DNA of 64,000 nucleotides from JABDQZ01 sp963801985 (GTDB lineage: Bacteria; Pseudomonadota; Gammaproteobacteria; Chromatiales; Chromatiaceae): assembly GCA_963801985.1 (NCBI GenBank), contig CAWDGV010000002.1, positions 62,001-126,000 of the forward strand. The letters are read 5' to 3'. The notes under the pieces are model-generated. The model did no database searches. It was not told where the DNA came from and was given only the letters and a program-made list of their open reading frames with translations. This document shows positions 1 through 6,832 of this stretch, piece after piece. The position numbers and the translations under genes were made by a program. Every line of letters starts with the position of its first letter. Within the stretch, counting starts at the first letter, position 1.

Positions 1-1002
1 AGGAGCAGAATCATCCTGTGAAGATGAAACGTACATCAACTGCGCCTGGGTACGTTTGCTGAAGTTGTGTTCCAGACCAATCGCGAAACCATCAACGTCT
101 TCTACAAGACCATCGTTGTCAGTATCGAAGTATTTTGCCTTGATGACATTGTTACCCATGGTGTATTTACCAGAAATAACAAAAGTTTCAGGTTCAACTG
201 AACTTCCACCGGCAACATCAGGATCAATTTCATACTGAGCCCATACTACGTTAACAGCCCAAGCATCCATACCGTAACCCAGACCTACACGGGTCTGGTT
301 ATAGTCAGCACCCACGCCAGCTACGTTATCCAGGGAATCCATGTCAGAATCGCCGTCTTCATAAGCGACTGACGCGAACAGACCGCCATTTTTATACCAA
401 CCAGCTACTGAGTAAGCATCAGAGATACCGTCAGCGTCGTTATTTTCACCAGGAACAATCGCACCAGCGAAAGAGAAGCCAGAGAAGTTAGGTGAAACGT
501 AAGCGATAACACCGTCACCACGCAGGTCAACAAGGTCACCACCGTAAGCATTGTTGTAGTCGCCCTGGCTATCAGCGAAGTAGTCAAGAGAGCCAGTTGA
601 CATTTTCATTGGATGATCATGACGACCAACCAATACCGTACCAAAATCACCAGCCAGACCGACGAAAGCATTACGACCGCCTACGCCAGTATTTTCAGAT
701 TTATCGATTGCGCCATTTACTGTGTTGCTGAAACCAGTACCAGCGAATTCGTTTTTGCTTTTAGAGATGGCAACACTTAATTCTATCTGGAAGATACCTT
801 TCAGACCGTTACCCAGATCTTCAGAACCTTTGAAACCCAGACGTGAAGCCTGGTCATTGATCTGAACGTTGTCGCTTTGACCCATGTCAACAAAGTCAAC
901 AGACTGTTTGATTTTACCGTAAACAGTTACGTTGTTCTCAGCCATAGCGACTGGAGCAACGAATGTAGCAGCGATAGCTGCTGCAATAATTTTTTTGTTC
1001 AT
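1..1002 (-). CDS. Gram-negative outer-membrane porin (partial, C-terminus off the left edge)
   Basis: The gene starts with ATG at 1002 behind a GGGAG ribosome-binding site and stays open for 334 codons to the window edge without a stop. The protein begins with a Sec signal peptide (MNKKIIAAAIAATFVAP, predicted cleavage after AMA, about residue 21). The mature part starts NNVTVYGKIKQSVDF, a typical first beta strand of the general-porin (Porin_4) family. It continues with alternating, glycine- and aromatic-rich strands and acidic loops (DxDxDG-type stretches). The inferred role is a trimeric 16-strand beta-barrel for passive diffusion of small hydrophilic solutes across the outer membrane. Substrate preference cannot be read from sequence. 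It is a single transcription unit with a long AT-rich upstream region. Confident as a porin; the subtype is unknown. Confidence 0.88.
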   Translation of the reverse strand, partial: MNKKIIAAAIAATFVAPVAMAENNVTVYGKIKQSVDFVDMGQSDNVQINDQASRLGFKGSEDLGNGLKGIFQIELSVAISKSKNEFAGTGFSNTVNGAIDKSENTGVGGRNAFVGLAGDFGTVLVGRHDHPMKMSTGSLDYFADSQGDYNNAYGGDLVDLRGDGVIAYVSPNFSGFSFAGAIVPGENNDADGISDAYSVAGWYKNGGLFASVAYEDGDSDMDSLDNVAGVGADYNQTRVGLGYGMDAWAVNVVWAQYEIDPDVAGGSSVEPETFVISGKYTMGNNVIKAKYFDTDNDGLVEDVDGFAIGLEHNFSKRTQAQLMYVSSSQDDSAP

Positions 1003-1380
1003 CTTGAACTCCCGTTATTAAATAGTTTTAGTGCACATTTCTATGCAACCGTCAAAATAATAGACAAAAATGCGACAAGGTTCAAGCTTTTTGTGAAAAA
1101 AAACACATTTTTTTCACATGTAACTTTTTTGCAACAAGGGAATACCCTGCAAAAGCACCGTAATAACCTATATATTGTTATTCCAGTTCGAAATATCCCC
1201 TAGGTATTGTTTTTTATTGAAAAACAAATATCGGTTAATAATTTTCCCGACTTATTTAATTTTTTTATCAACATTGATTATATTTCATCCATAGCAAAAT
1301 ATTTTTTTGCCAGGTTCTGGTTTCATTAACCATATATATATGGCTTCGATTTATTGAAAGAAAAAAAACTCTTACTGGGG
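1003..1380. other. AT-rich intergenic region upstream of the porin gene
   Basis: No convincing gene is seen here. It should hold the porin promoter, but I see no strong -35/-10 pair; TTGACG near 1048-1053 on the minus strand with a weak -10 is the best candidate. Visible structure includes a perfect 14-bp palindrome CCATATATATATGG at 1330-1343. A bulged inverted repeat, TTTTGC..AGGG / CCCTGCAAAA, lies at about 1127-1154. Poly-A and poly-T tracts fall around 1096-1116. These are compatible with regulator binding, but no regulator can be assigned from sequence alone. Confidence 0.5.
1092..1107. promoter_or_regulatory. CRP/Vfr-like palindrome upstream of the porin gene (weak)
   Basis: TGTGA-N6-ACACA matches the CRP/Vfr consensus TGTGA-N6-TCACA at 9 of 10 fixed positions and lies about 90 bp before the porin start. 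The region is A/T-tract rich, so chance similarity is quite possible. Confidence 0.25.
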
Positions 1381-1390
1381 TTTTATGATT

Positions 1391-1530
1391 TGGCTGGAAG
1401 CAAGGGAGTATTCGGCTCATCCCTGAGCCTCACCCTGCGGGCCGTTGTCGTTTCACTCCAACGTTTCGCTGGCGTTGCTGACGCCAGCTTTCGAACCCCG
1501 GTGGTGGTTCTCGTCCCTCTAAACCCAATC
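1391..1530. repeat. Hairpin-rich stretch with a degenerate copy of the tRNA-Gln 3' end
   Basis: Positions 1391-1409 match the tRNA-Gln 3' end (complement, 1564-1582) at 15 of 19 bases, including the encoded CCA and CCAGCCA block. The stretch then contains a perfect hairpin GGCTCA-TCCC-TGAGCC (1414-1429). A second perfect hairpin has 8-bp arms GCTGGCGT/ACGCCAGC (1468-1488), and a T-loop-like TTCGAACCCC follows at 1490-1499. It lies just beyond the tRNA terminator on the minus strand. It looks like a remnant of tRNA-directed integration or duplication, or a tRNA-associated dispersed repeat. No protein-coding signal is visible. Confidence 0.45.
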
Positions 1531-1534
1531 CAAC

Positions 1535-1554
1535 AAAAAACCCCCTAACGGGGG
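1535..1554 (-). terminator. Rho-independent terminator after tRNA-Gln
   Basis: On the minus strand, CCCCC-GTTA-GGGGG is followed immediately by six T residues. It is placed 10 nt downstream of the tRNA 3' end and closes the rplM-rpsI-tRNA-Gln unit. Confidence 0.8.
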
Positions 1555-1563
1555 CTTTTATAT

Positions 1564-1637
1564 TGGCTGGGGACGAGGGAGTCGAACCCCCACATACGGT
1601 GTCAGAGACCGCTGTCCTACCATTAGACGAGTCCCCA
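1564..1637 (-). tRNA. tRNA-Gln (anticodon CUG)
   Basis: The 74-nt cloverleaf folds completely. The acceptor stem is TGGGGAC/GTCCCCA with discriminator G and encoded CCA. The D arm is GTC..GAC with a TAATGGTAG loop. The anticodon stem is GCGGT/ACCGT with loop CTCTGAC (U33, anticodon CTG at 34-36, A37). The T arm is GGGGG-TTCGACT-CCCTC. The U1 start of the acceptor stem is typical of bacterial tRNA-Gln, and it would read CAG codons. The 5' end lies only 13 nt after the rpsI stop on the same strand, so it is probably co-transcribed with rplM-rpsI and released by RNase P. Confidence 0.96.
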
Positions 1638-1650
1638 AATAGGGAAGCGC

Positions 1651-2043
1651 TTAACGTTTAGAGTACTGCGGACGCTTACGGGCTTTGTGCAGACCCACTT
1701 TCTTGCGTTCAACTTTACGGGCATCACGCGTTAAAAAGCCGGCTTTATGCAGATCACCGCGAAGACTCTCATCAAATTCAAGCAATGCGCGAGCAATACC
1801 ATGACGGATCGCACCGGCCTGGCCAGTACCTCCACCGCCGATTACGGTAACTTTTGCATCAACTTTATCGAGGGTTTCTGTCAGCTCCAGGGGCTGACGG
1901 ACAACCATGCGGGCAGTTTCTCTACCAAAGTATTCGTCTAAAGGACGGTCATTAACGGTAATGTTACCGCTACCGTTGGAAATAAAGACACGTGCCGCTG
2001 AAGTTTTACGACGACCAGTACCGTAGTTATATGCTGTAGCCAT
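1651..2043 (-). CDS. rpsI: 30S ribosomal protein S9
   Basis: At 130 residues this is the family's standard length. The N-terminal YGTGRRKTSAARVFI and the conserved basic tail ending RKRPQYSKR, which reaches toward the P-site tRNA, are both present, as is the internal GGGGTGQAGAIRHGIARAL motif. S9 sits in the head of the small subunit. The gene lies 23 bp after rplM on the same strand, the universal rplM-rpsI operon, and is followed 13 nt later by tRNA-Gln. The r-protein promoter upstream of rplM should drive it. Confidence 0.98.
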   Translation of the reverse strand: MATAYNYGTGRRKTSAARVFISNGSGNITVNDRPLDEYFGRETARMVVRQPLELTETLDKVDAKVTVIGGGGTGQAGAIRHGIARALLEFDESLRGDLHKAGFLTRDARKVERKKVGLHKARKRPQYSKR

Positions 2044-2066
2044 TTCCTGTCTTCCAGTATTCTGTT

Positions 2067-2498
2067 TTAGATATCAAGTGTTTGTGGCTGCTGTGCCTGG
2101 TGAGTATGCTCAGGACCAGCAAAAACACGCAGCTTCTTCATCATTGCACGACCCAGTGGGCTGCGAGGCAGCATGCCACGGACCGCTGTGGTAATAACGC
2201 GATCAGGTGCTTTATCCAGCTGCTTTTCAAGGCTGATGGATTTCAGATTACCAATGTAACCCGTGTGATGATGATACATCTTGTTCTGCAGTTTGTTGCC
2301 TGTTACGCGGATTTTTTCTGCATTGATAACCACGATATAATCACCTGTATCTACATGCGGTGTATATATAGGTTTGTGTTTACCACGCAGACGACGTGCG
2401 ATTTCTGTTGCCAGGCGACCCAGGGTCTTGTTTTCCGCGTCAACCAGATACCAGTCACGACGCACTTCGGCAGGTTTTGCGCTAACCGTAGTAGCCAT
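2067..2498 (-). CDS. rplM: 50S ribosomal protein L13
   Basis: The 143-residue protein has the family signatures RDWYLVDAENKTLGRLATEIA at the N-terminus, PHVDTGDYIVVINA near residue 50 and AVRGMLPRSPLGR near 105-117. L13 is an early-assembly protein of the large subunit. It is the first gene of the rplM-rpsI unit. The ATG follows an AAGGTGAG ribosome-binding site, and the leader runs from the promoter at 2566-2594. Confidence 0.98.
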   Translation of the reverse strand: MATTVSAKPAEVRRDWYLVDAENKTLGRLATEIARRLRGKHKPIYTPHVDTGDYIVVINAEKIRVTGNKLQNKMYHHHTGYIGNLKSISLEKQLDKAPDRVITTAVRGMLPRSPLGRAMMKKLRVFAGPEHTHQAQQPQTLDI

Positions 2499-2565
2499 TG
2501 TTACTCACCTTAAAAATAACGTTTCATCGAAATACGCGAAACATTCCGCGCATGAAAGGGCGCGA

Positions 2566-2594
2566 ATATTAACCAAGAACGACAGTTGAGACAA
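2566..2594 (-). promoter_or_regulatory. Predicted sigma-70 promoter of rplM-rpsI
   Basis: The minus strand carries TTGTCT (2589-2594), a 17-bp spacer and TAATAT (2566-2571). A G/C-rich discriminator (CGCGCCC) follows, as expected for a growth-rate or stringent-controlled ribosomal promoter. The predicted leader is about 60 nt. Confidence 0.6.
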
Positions 2595-2746
2595 GCTTTT
2601 TGTTTGTATTTCTCATCATTCTTCACGGCATGAGCTGCGGGTCAGGCCTTGTTTAAGCCATTCTGCCACCAGGTCTATTCATTTTTTTGCCACCCCTTAT
2701 GCTGGAATCTCTATTGCAACCGACCATAGAATTGCAAATTTCAGGC

Positions 2747-2776
2747 AAAAAAAAGCGCAGCGGGGGGGCTGCGCTT
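2747..2776 (-). terminator. Strong intrinsic terminator (3' end of candidate sRNA or ferredoxin unit)
   Basis: A perfect 8-bp stem AAGCGCAG/CTGCGCTT (2753-2760 and 2769-2776) encloses a C-rich 8-nt loop. On the minus strand it is followed by a run of eight T residues (2747-2754, partly shared with the stem). It lies about 150 bp beyond the ferredoxin stop. Confidence 0.85.
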
Positions 2777-2834
2777 AAAATAACCACCAAAGGAGGATGG
2801 AGGAGTACTTAACTGGCTAGCGCCAATTAAGTAT
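2747..2834 (-). ncRNA. Candidate trans-acting small RNA, anti-Shine-Dalgarno type
   Basis: The minus-strand transcript would be about 88 nt. It starts with a 12-bp stem-loop (arms 2822-2833 and 2806-2817, loop GCTA). A single-stranded pyrimidine stretch with three CTCC/CCTCC blocks follows (2791-2805, complementary to AGGAGG). It ends in an intrinsic terminator (2747-2776). The one imperfect pair in the 5' stem is a G-U wobble only in the minus-strand RNA and a C/A mismatch in plus-strand RNA, which favours minus transcription. A promoter-like element sits directly upstream. No known family is recognised; the call rests on structure alone. Confidence 0.5.
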
Positions 2835-2840
2835 GGAAGA

Positions 2841-2869
2841 ATTTTCTTATATACTGAATTTATTGTCAA
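2841..2869 (-). promoter_or_regulatory. Possible promoter of the candidate sRNA
   Basis: A perfect -35 hexamer TTGACA lies at 2864-2869 on the minus strand, then a 17-bp spacer and GAAAAT (4/6 to the -10 consensus) at 2841-2846. Transcription would start at about 2834, exactly at the base of the 5' stem-loop. The -10 is weak, so this is moderately supported only. Confidence 0.4.
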
Positions 2870-2923
2870 GCATTAATTCTATTTAATTACAGTTTTTTGT
2901 CTCCCATGCCTGCCACTGTCTGC

Positions 2924-3235
2924 TTATTGCAGTTTCAGCCTCTCCACAACTTCTCCATTTAACAGATGTTTTTCGATAATCTCATCCAGGTCTTCCTTAT
3001 CAACGTAGGTGTACCAGGTTTCCTGCGGATAAACGACGATAACCGGTCCTTCATTGCATCGATCCAGGCAACCTGCCGAATTGATGCGCGTCTGACCCTT
3101 GCCGTGAATACCCAGTTCCTTGCATTTTGCTTTCACATAATCCCTGGCACCCTGGGCATCACACTGATGGCAACTTTGCTTGCCATCTTTTCTTTCATTG
3201 GTGCAGAAAAAGACATGGTTCTGATAAAAAGACAT
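2924..3235 (-). CDS. [2Fe-2S] thioredoxin-like ferredoxin
   Basis: The 103-residue protein starting MSFYQNHVFFC belongs to the thioredoxin-fold [2Fe-2S] ferredoxin family. Cys11, Cys22 or Cys25, Cys56 and Cys60 match the family pattern of two N-terminal cysteines and a late CxxxC (GCLDRC). The C-terminal half carries VVYPQETWYTYV. It is probably a small cytoplasmic electron carrier; its partner is unknown. An upstream extension to 3325 is open, but the domain starts at 3235, so that ATG is preferred although its ribosome-binding site is weak. It is divergent from the GlcF-like gene with only 69 bp between starts. Confidence 0.85.
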   Translation of the reverse strand: MSFYQNHVFFCTNERKDGKQSCHQCDAQGARDYVKAKCKELGIHGKGQTRINSAGCLDRCNEGPVIVVYPQETWYTYVDKEDLDEIIEKHLLNGEVVERLKLQ

Positions 3236-3304
3236 AATGTTTCGTTTCCGGTTTAAAGCAATGCCTGCGATTATAGTCACCATTGTTGAGTTATTAACAG
3301 AATA

Positions 3305-4492
3305 ATGCCCGACCTCAATTCCCAACAGACAGAAAAAGCATTGCTTGCATTAACCGACCAGTGCGTAAAATGCGGCTTATGCCTGTCTACCTGCCCGACG
3401 TATCGCCTCAAAATTAATGAAGCCGATTCTCCGCGCGGACGCGTTAGCCTTATTCAGGGCCTGTTGCACAAGCAGATAAACCCCTCCGATAAAAAGCTGC
3501 AACAACACATTGACGGCTGCCTTTCATGTGGAAATTGCGAATCAGCCTGTCCGTCAGCTGTCCGGTTTATCGATTTACTTGACCAGGCAAAGTCCTGTTA
3601 TCCACTCAGCAGCATACCCCGCTGGCAACTGTCTTTGCTGAGCTCCAGCCGACTATTGACGCTGGCTATAAATGCTGCGAGATATATTCCCCGTTCATTT
3701 TCTTCATTGCTACCTGGCCTGGCCGGTCAATTATTGAAGAACAAACCGGCCCGCATCATGCCAGTCAAACAACCGCATAAGCCTGTTACACCGGTTAAAA
3801 ACAGAATAGGGGTGTTTACCGGCTGCGTTGGTCGGGTTGTTGATAGCGATGCCATCAACCTGACCTGCCAGTTGCTGGCTAAACTCGGCCACGAGGTCAT
3901 CATTCCTGCTACGCAAAATTGCTGTGGCGCAATGCATCAACACGAAGGTTACCTGCAGGATGCAGACAACCTGTCAGATAACAACATCAGGGTATTTAAG
4001 CAGGAAAAACTGGATGCCATTATTTATTTTGCCAGCGGCTGTGCCGCTCAACTGCTGAAAAGCCGGCAACAGTTTTCTGCACCGCTTATGGAGGCAAGCG
4101 CTTATCTTGCAACGCTCAAGCTGCCCGCGGTAGACAAACCGGCTCACAAAATTGCCATTCACAGCCCCTGCACTTTAAAAAACCAGACAGATGCCTGGCC
4201 GGTGATGATCGAACTTGTCAAAAAATTTGCCGGCAACCAGCTGGTGGAATTGCCCGAAAACCAGATTTGCTGTGGAAGTGCAGGGTTACATCTGCTCAAA
4301 CATCCGCATACTGCGAATCAACTGATGCAGCCAAAACTTGAAGCGCTTGAGCAGCTGAAACCGGATATTTTATTAACCGCAAATACCGGCTGTGCACTGC
4401 ATTTTCGCAACACGATCCGCGACGCCGGCCTGAATATCCGGATCATGCATCCAGCCGAGTGGGTGAGTGAGCAATTACTAAAATCCATTTAG
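3305..4492 (+). CDS. (Fe-S)-binding protein, GlcF-like glycolate oxidase iron-sulfur subunit
   Basis: This 395-residue protein has two ferredoxin-type 4Fe-4S motifs (CVKCGLCLSTCP near residue 20 and CLSCGNCESACP near 75). Two cysteine-rich CCG domains follow (QNCCGAMH near 205 and QICCGSAG near 320). This is the architecture of GlcF and related heterodisulfide-reductase-like electron-transfer subunits. No GlcD/GlcE flavin partner is encoded nearby, so the substrate is uncertain. The nearest neighbour is a divergent ferredoxin gene sharing the 69-bp promoter interval, which could suggest linked electron transfer. The stop codon is followed after 3 bp by a 229-bp inverted-repeat element. Confidence 0.82.
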   Translation: MPDLNSQQTEKALLALTDQCVKCGLCLSTCPTYRLKINEADSPRGRVSLIQGLLHKQINPSDKKLQQHIDGCLSCGNCESACPSAVRFIDLLDQAKSCYPLSSIPRWQLSLLSSSRLLTLAINAARYIPRSFSSLLPGLAGQLLKNKPARIMPVKQPHKPVTPVKNRIGVFTGCVGRVVDSDAINLTCQLLAKLGHEVIIPATQNCCGAMHQHEGYLQDADNLSDNNIRVFKQEKLDAIIYFASGCAAQLLKSRQQFSAPLMEASAYLATLKLPAVDKPAHKIAIHSPCTLKNQTDAWPVMIELVKKFAGNQLVELPENQICCGSAGLHLLKHPHTANQLMQPKLEALEQLKPDILLTANTGCALHFRNTIRDAGLNIRIMHPAEWVSEQLLKSI

Positions 4493-4495
4493 ATA

Positions 4496-4724
4496 TTCAC
4501 CACAAAGGACACGAAGAACTCAAAGATACCGTAGTTTCTTGTTGCATTTTATATAAATGACAAGGAAAACAGTTTTTGAATGGTTTCGTTTAACCTCATT
4601 GACGAATTTTGCTGCAAGCTAAAACCCAGCTCTCGGGCAAAAATCGTGAAGCACGATTAACGATCCGGTCTTTCCAGAGACACCCGCCTAAATACTTTGT
4701 GTTCTTCGTGTCCTTTGTGGTTAA
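4496..4724. mobile_element. MITE-like 229-bp element with 30-bp terminal inverted repeats (copy 1)
   Basis: The left end (4496-4525) and right end (4695-4724) are inverted repeats matching at 28 of 30 positions, with core ACCACAAAGGACACGAAG. The interior has no open reading frame of note and contains a hairpin AATCGTG/CACGATT (4642-4658). It fills the whole space between the GlcF-like stop and the coq7 ribosome-binding region. Ends of this kind (ACCACNAAGGACACNAAG) are seen scattered in many bacterial genomes. No transposase or clear target duplication is visible. Confidence 0.65.
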
Positions 4725-4757
4725 ATTTTCTTATGTAAATTTTTGCTGGAGCCAAAT

Positions 4758-5405
4758 GTGAGCACTGATAGACATTACACACCCATTGATAAGCTGCTGC
4801 TCAGCCTGGATACCACTGTCAGGACCCTGTTCGGCCAGCCAAAAATCACTGAACGTCCAAATCCGGCTAAAAATATCCAGGAATCCGACATGGACGAAAA
4901 AATCCGTGATCATACAGCCCGCCTGATGCGGATCAATCACACTGGTGAGGTGTGTGCACAAGCCTTGTACCAGGGCCAGGCATTGACTGCAAAACTGCCC
5001 GAAGTGCGCGCCAACATGGAAAGAGCTGCTGCCGAGGAAAATGATCACCTTGACTGGTGTGAAAGTCGCCTCAGGGAACTTGATAGCCGCACCAGTTACC
5101 TTAATCCTTTCTGGTATGCCGGTTCATTTGCGATTGGTGCCGTGGCCGGCATTGCCGGGGACAAATGGAGCCTGGGTTTTGTTGGAGAGACCGAACGCCA
5201 GGTTGAAAGCCACCTGGATAGTCACCTGCAACAGGTACCTGAATCAGATCAGAAGACCCGTGCCATTCTTGAACAAATGAAAACCGATGAGATCCAGCAT
5301 GGTAAATCCGCCATGCATGCGGGTGGGGCAGAGCTGCCTAAACCCATCAAGGAAGCCATGAAAGCAACGTCAAAGCTAATGACCGGGACTGTTTATTATC
5401 TATGA
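4758..5405 (+). CDS. coq7: 3-demethoxyubiquinol 3-hydroxylase (Coq7)
   Basis: This di-iron hydroxylase acts late in ubiquinone synthesis, adding the C6 hydroxyl to the demethoxy intermediate at the inner membrane. The 215-residue protein carries the core LMRINHTGEVCAQALYQGQA near residue 60 and the two ExxH iron motifs (EENDH near 95 and DEIQH near 180). The GTG at 4758 is chosen because GGAG lies six bases before it and STDRHYTPIDKLLL is the family N-terminus. The open frame extends to a TTG at 4743. Its presence implies aerobic ubiquinone synthesis by the Coq7 route rather than UbiF. An inverted-repeat element occupies the promoter region. Confidence 0.94.
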   Translation: MSTDRHYTPIDKLLLSLDTTVRTLFGQPKITERPNPAKNIQESDMDEKIRDHTARLMRINHTGEVCAQALYQGQALTAKLPEVRANMERAAAEENDHLDWCESRLRELDSRTSYLNPFWYAGSFAIGAVAGIAGDKWSLGFVGETERQVESHLDSHLQQVPESDQKTRAILEQMKTDEIQHGKSAMHAGGAELPKPIKEAMKATSKLMTGTVYYL

Positions 5406-5415
5406 TCCAAACAGC

Positions 5416-5507
5416 TGTCATTCCGGCCGGAATCCCGATGGATAGGCTATAGACCCTGGCTAACAGCATGTCAGGGTGACGCACCGTTTGATACCAGGGT
5501 GACGTTT
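5416..5507. repeat. Palindromic intergenic repeat between coq7 and hemE
   Basis: A perfect 14-bp palindrome ATTCCGGCCGGAAT lies at 5420-5433. It is followed by CCCTG..CAGGG, and CAGGGTGACG occurs twice (near 5472 and 5496). GTCATTCCGG..GGAATCC sequences are a common type of dispersed palindromic repeat in proteobacterial intergenic DNA. It lies between two convergent genes and might also serve as a weak bidirectional terminator. Confidence 0.45.
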
Positions 5508-5513
5508 CGCTTT

Positions 5514-6578
5514 TTACTGGTGATATTTTTTACTCAAGTCATGCACGGCTTCGATCATCGCCGCGGGATGTTCCGGATCGATTTCCGGATGGATGCCGTG
5601 ACCAAGATTGAAAACATGGCCGCTACCATGGCCATAGCTTTCCAGTATCGTACCCACTTCTTGTCGGATTCGATCCGGTGAAGCATAAAGAATACTGGGG
5701 TCCATGTTGCCCTGTAACCCGACCCGTTCACCAACCATTTTTCGCGCATCCGCAAGATTGATCGTCCAATCCACACCCAGCGCGTCACAGCCCGTATCTG
5801 CCATACGATCCAGCCACATGGCACCGCCCTTGGTAAACAGGATAACCGGTACTTTGCGGCCTTCTGCTTCGCGGGTAAGTTTATCGACAATACGCTGCAT
5901 GTAATCCAGTGAGAAAGACTGGTAGTCACGCGGTGTCAATACACCACCCCAGGTATCAAAGATCATCACTGCCTGCGCGCCTGCAGCAATTTGCGCATTC
6001 AGGTAGGAGGCAACAGAGTCTGCCACTGTCGTTAGTAACTGATGCATCAGGTCAGGACGGTCAAACATCATGCCTTTAACCTTGGCATAGTTCTTCGTGC
6101 CACCACCTTCAACCATGTAAGTTGCCAGCGTCCAGGGGCTGCCGGAAAAACCAATCAGGGGTACACGTCCGTTAAGTTCACGTCGGATGGTACGCACCGC
6201 ATCCATCACGTAGCGCAGTTCCTGTTCAGGATCAGGAACACTTAATGCTGCGACGGCTTTTTCGTCCTGCACGGGATTGGAAAACCTGGGGCCTTCCCCG
6301 GTTTCGAAATATAGACCCAGGCCCATCGCATCAGGGATAGTCAGGATGTCAGAAAATAAAATGGCCGCATCCAGGGGATAACGCTCAAGAGGTTGCAACG
6401 TGACTTCACAGGCCAGATCCGGATTCATGCACAAATCCATGAAGCTGCCGGCCTTGGTGCGCGTTGCACGATATTCTGGAAGATAACGACCAGCCTGACG
6501 CATCATCCACACAGGCGTCATGTCGACAGGCTCACGAAGCAGGGCTCTTAAAAAACGGTCATTTTGCAGTTCGGCCAT
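5514..6578 (-). CDS. hemE: Uroporphyrinogen decarboxylase
   Basis: The 354-residue enzyme decarboxylates the four acetate side chains of uroporphyrinogen III to give coproporphyrinogen III in heme synthesis. The substrate-binding RQAGRYLPEYR is near residue 27, and conserved ILFSDILTIPDAMG near 75, GFSGSPWTLATYMVEG near 143 and NLGHGI near 325 are present. The length is standard. It is last in the gltB-gltD-hemE order known from Pseudomonas, but here a 229-bp inverted-repeat element lies between gltD and hemE and may have changed its transcription. Confidence 0.97.
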   Translation of the reverse strand: MAELQNDRFLRALLREPVDMTPVWMMRQAGRYLPEYRATRTKAGSFMDLCMNPDLACEVTLQPLERYPLDAAILFSDILTIPDAMGLGLYFETGEGPRFSNPVQDEKAVAALSVPDPEQELRYVMDAVRTIRRELNGRVPLIGFSGSPWTLATYMVEGGGTKNYAKVKGMMFDRPDLMHQLLTTVADSVASYLNAQIAAGAQAVMIFDTWGGVLTPRDYQSFSLDYMQRIVDKLTREAEGRKVPVILFTKGGAMWLDRMADTGCDALGVDWTINLADARKMVGERVGLQGNMDPSILYASPDRIRQEVGTILESYGHGSGHVFNLGHGIHPEIDPEHPAAMIEAVHDLSKKYHQ

Positions 6579-6596
6579 GGTTATTCCTTATTATTT

Positions 6597-6825
6597 TTCA
6601 CCACGAAGTACACAAAGGGCACAAAGAATATAAATTGGGTGGCTTATAGAAATTTTATTGCACACCAGAAGATCAGTAGTTCGGTCTAAATCCTAATTTT
6701 TATTTTTGTCCGGAGTACACTTCAATAGAATAAACCACTGGACGGTCATTGATAACTTCATTTGTAAAACAGCACATAACTAAAAAAAATTAAAACTTTG
6801 TGTTCTTGGTGTCCTTTGTGGTGCA
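6597..6825. mobile_element. MITE-like 229-bp element with terminal inverted repeats (copy 2)
   Basis: The left end starts CACCACGAAGTACAC at 6599. The right end is its inverted copy ending near 6825, matching at 23 of 28 positions. The end sequence is the same type as the element at 4496-4724, and the total length is the same, but by eye the interiors are unrelated. It separates gltD from hemE. The interior is AT-rich and non-coding. Confidence 0.6.
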
Positions 6826-6832
6826 AATCAAA

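Noticed and set aside
1354..1548. 64-codon open frame in the tRNA-Gln downstream region
   Set aside because: It runs through the hairpins and terminator, has no ribosome-binding site, and its composition follows the repeat structure.
2796..2820. Short plus-strand reading frame (ATG GAG GAG TAC ...) directly behind AAAGGAGG
   Set aside because: The Shine-Dalgarno-like stretch abuts the ATG with no spacer, the frame is only 7 codons, and minus-strand structure explains the purine-rich sequence better.
3236..3325. N-terminal extension of the ferredoxin
   Set aside because: The 30 extra residues overlap the start of the divergent GlcF-like gene and precede the conserved domain start.
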